Part shown: positions 63,045-64,000 of the stretch, one piece after another
Numbering within the stretch: the stretch's first letter is position 1
How the letters are laid out: each line of letters begins with the position of its first letter
NCBI RefSeq assembly: GCF_900187605.1
Contig: NZ_FYEA01000003.1
Span: 124,001-188,000, forward strand
Reading direction: 5' to 3'
From: Pseudomonas sp. Irchel 3H7
Lineage (GTDB): Bacteria > Pseudomonadota > Gammaproteobacteria > Pseudomonadales > Pseudomonadaceae
DNA: 64,000 nt
The notes under the pieces: model-generated
Seen by the model: only the letters and a program-made list of their open reading frames with translations
Database searches by the model: none
Told to the model about the DNA's origin: nothing
Program-made: the position numbers and the translations under genes

Positions 63045-64000
63045 TCAAAGACTCAAACGTTTGCGTAATGCCTGGACATAATTTTGCCATTCATTGAGCA
63101 CTTCACTCTGCAGCGGCGTGGCATTAAGTGACCACTGCTCTGCCGCTTCTGTAAAAGACTTCAAGGTATTCGGCGCGCCCCATTCAGGCGCGGACAAGCG
63201 CTGCTGACAAAATAATCTCCAGCGTTCTTGCTCTTCGAAATTCAACGTCTCGGGAAAGTTGCGTGCGCGATATCGAAAAAGTAATTCGGGCAAACGTTCG
63301 TCATCGAAAGGCCATTGCTCTTGCGCTAGTTGTGACGGGTCGGCGCTCCTCACTTGCTCACATAGACGCCGGTCGCGGTCACCGATAAATCCGTCGTACA
63401 ACTGTTGTTCCGGATCCTCACTCGGAATGAAATCTTCGCTGACATAAATTTCCGCTACTTTATCTTTCCAAACTTGTTGTGCGTCAGTTAGCCGCAGTGC
63501 TCGCTGTTGATACAGGGCCATGTCCAGCCCCAGACGTTGCTGATCCTGCGCGCGCAAAACCGCAAGCGGTGCCACCACCGGACAACGGTTGATGTGAATC
63601 AGCTTGAGCGGCACCGGCAACTCGCCTTCCAGCAAGTCGTCGCGGCGCGTGTACAAACGCTCGCGCAGGGTTTGCGCGTCGAGATCGAGCAACCCCTGCG
63701 GATCGAGGTGCAGGTCGCAGACGATCAGGGCATTGCGGTTTTTCGGGTGCCAGGCCAGTGGCAGCACCACACCGACATAACTGCGCGCCGCCGAGAAACG
63801 CCCGGAAACATGCACCAGCGGCTGCAGCAGGCGAATCTGATCCATGACTTTTTGCTTGCTGCGCAACTGGAACAGCCAGTCATACAGTTTTGGTTGTTTC
63901 TCGCGGATCAACCGCGCCAGTGCGATGGTCGCGCGTACGTCTGACAACGCTTCGTGGGCATGCCCGTGATCGATATTGTTCGCGGCCGTCAGGCGTTCGA
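63045..64000 (-). CDS. sbcB: Exodeoxyribonuclease I, C-terminal part (5' end outside window)
   Basis: About 318 codons are visible up to the window edge. HEALSDVRATI, at the beginning of the visible part, is the last exonuclease motif of the DnaQ fold; the SH3-like and C-terminal domains follow (FAEQ-type ends replaced by RERLYTRRDDLLEG and RYRARNFPETL). It degrades single-stranded DNA 3' to 5' in mismatch repair and recombination. A frame start at 63947 is internal; the frame runs on past it. Confidence 0.92.
   Translation of the reverse strand, partial: ERLTAANNIDHGHAHEALSDVRATIALARLIREKQPKLYDWLFQLRSKQKVMDQIRLLQPLVHVSGRFSAARSYVGVVLPLAWHPKNRNALIVCDLHLDPQGLLDLDAQTLRERLYTRRDDLLEGELPVPLKLIHINRCPVVAPLAVLRAQDQQRLGLDMALYQQRALRLTDAQQVWKDKVAEIYVSEDFIPSEDPEQQLYDGFIGDRDRRLCEQVRSADPSQLAQEQWPFDDERLPELLFRYRARNFPETLNFEEQERWRLFCQQRLSAPEWGAPNTLKSFTEAAEQWSLNATPLQSEVLNEWQNYVQALRKRLSL

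Overview
The window looks like chromosomal core DNA of a fluorescent Pseudomonas (P. fluorescens group). The protein families, the gene neighbourhoods (arcDABC, a GcsR-type glycine cleavage locus, oprD/slyX/dps/aspS/yebC/ruvCAB/ybgC/tolQRAB/pal/cpoB/queEC/tRNA-Lys, yajQ to secA, pctA-like/purU/mvaT/sbcB) and the REP-type palindromes all point there. No rRNA gene, CRISPR array, transposase, integrase or prophage gene is visible. The assignment rests on recognised sequences and remembered gene order; no database search was run.

Layout. 1-6.5 kb: 3' end of a heme oxygenase gene, a DUF454 membrane protein, a dCache chemoreceptor, a CaiB/BaiF CoA-transferase, an array of about five 130-bp tandem repeats, and alkA. 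6.5-13.7 kb: arginine deiminase region, with two divergent 475-residue ArcD paralogues, then arcA, arcB, arcC and a DUF5064 gene. 14-22 kb: the sigma-54 activator GcsR, three palindromic GcsR-type sites, a -24/-12 promoter and gcvH-gcvP-sdaA-gcvT. 22-24.7 kb: a cold-shock protein, an RDD membrane protein, nadA and tRNA-Lys(UUU). 24.8-37.3 kb (all minus strand): queC/queE, the Tol-Pal operon, ruvCAB, yebC, aspS and an FmdB zinc ribbon. 37.4-42.3 kb: a ribbon-helix-helix protein, Dps, a membrane-anchored cold-shock-domain protein, slyX, a HIT protein, an 895-bp non-coding stretch and oprD. 42.4-54.3 kb: mscS, yajQ, panE-like, an orphan sensor kinase with a PduO-type adenosyltransferase, a Nudix/TMP-synthase-like fusion, GST, argJ, secA and dciA. 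54.4-64 kb: a HerA-like ATPase, a PctA-type amino-acid chemoreceptor, a three-gene glycosyltransferase/deacetylase/flippase-like operon, purU, mvaT and the 3' part of sbcB.

How the genes connect. Arginine and ornithine handling recurs: the ADI pathway with a candidate Anr box, ArgJ, and an OprD porin with two TGTCGC half-sites one ArgR period (21 bp) apart. Glycine/serine catabolism is a self-contained GcsR/sigma-54 regulon, with the regulator next to its target. Envelope integrity (Tol-Pal, CpoB, SecA, MscS, OprD) and DNA repair (RuvABC, AlkA, SbcB) make up most of the rest.

The less ordinary parts are the 130-bp repeat array and its dispersed relatives, the duplicated arcD with helically phased heptamers between the copies, the four-TM/cold-shock-domain fusion, the unexplained DNA upstream of oprD, the tRNA-Lys/nadA junction that is short here but occupied in P. 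aeruginosa, and the GT4-DUF2334-UPF0104 operon, which has no assigned product. I did not find a wholly new multi-gene defence or mobile system.
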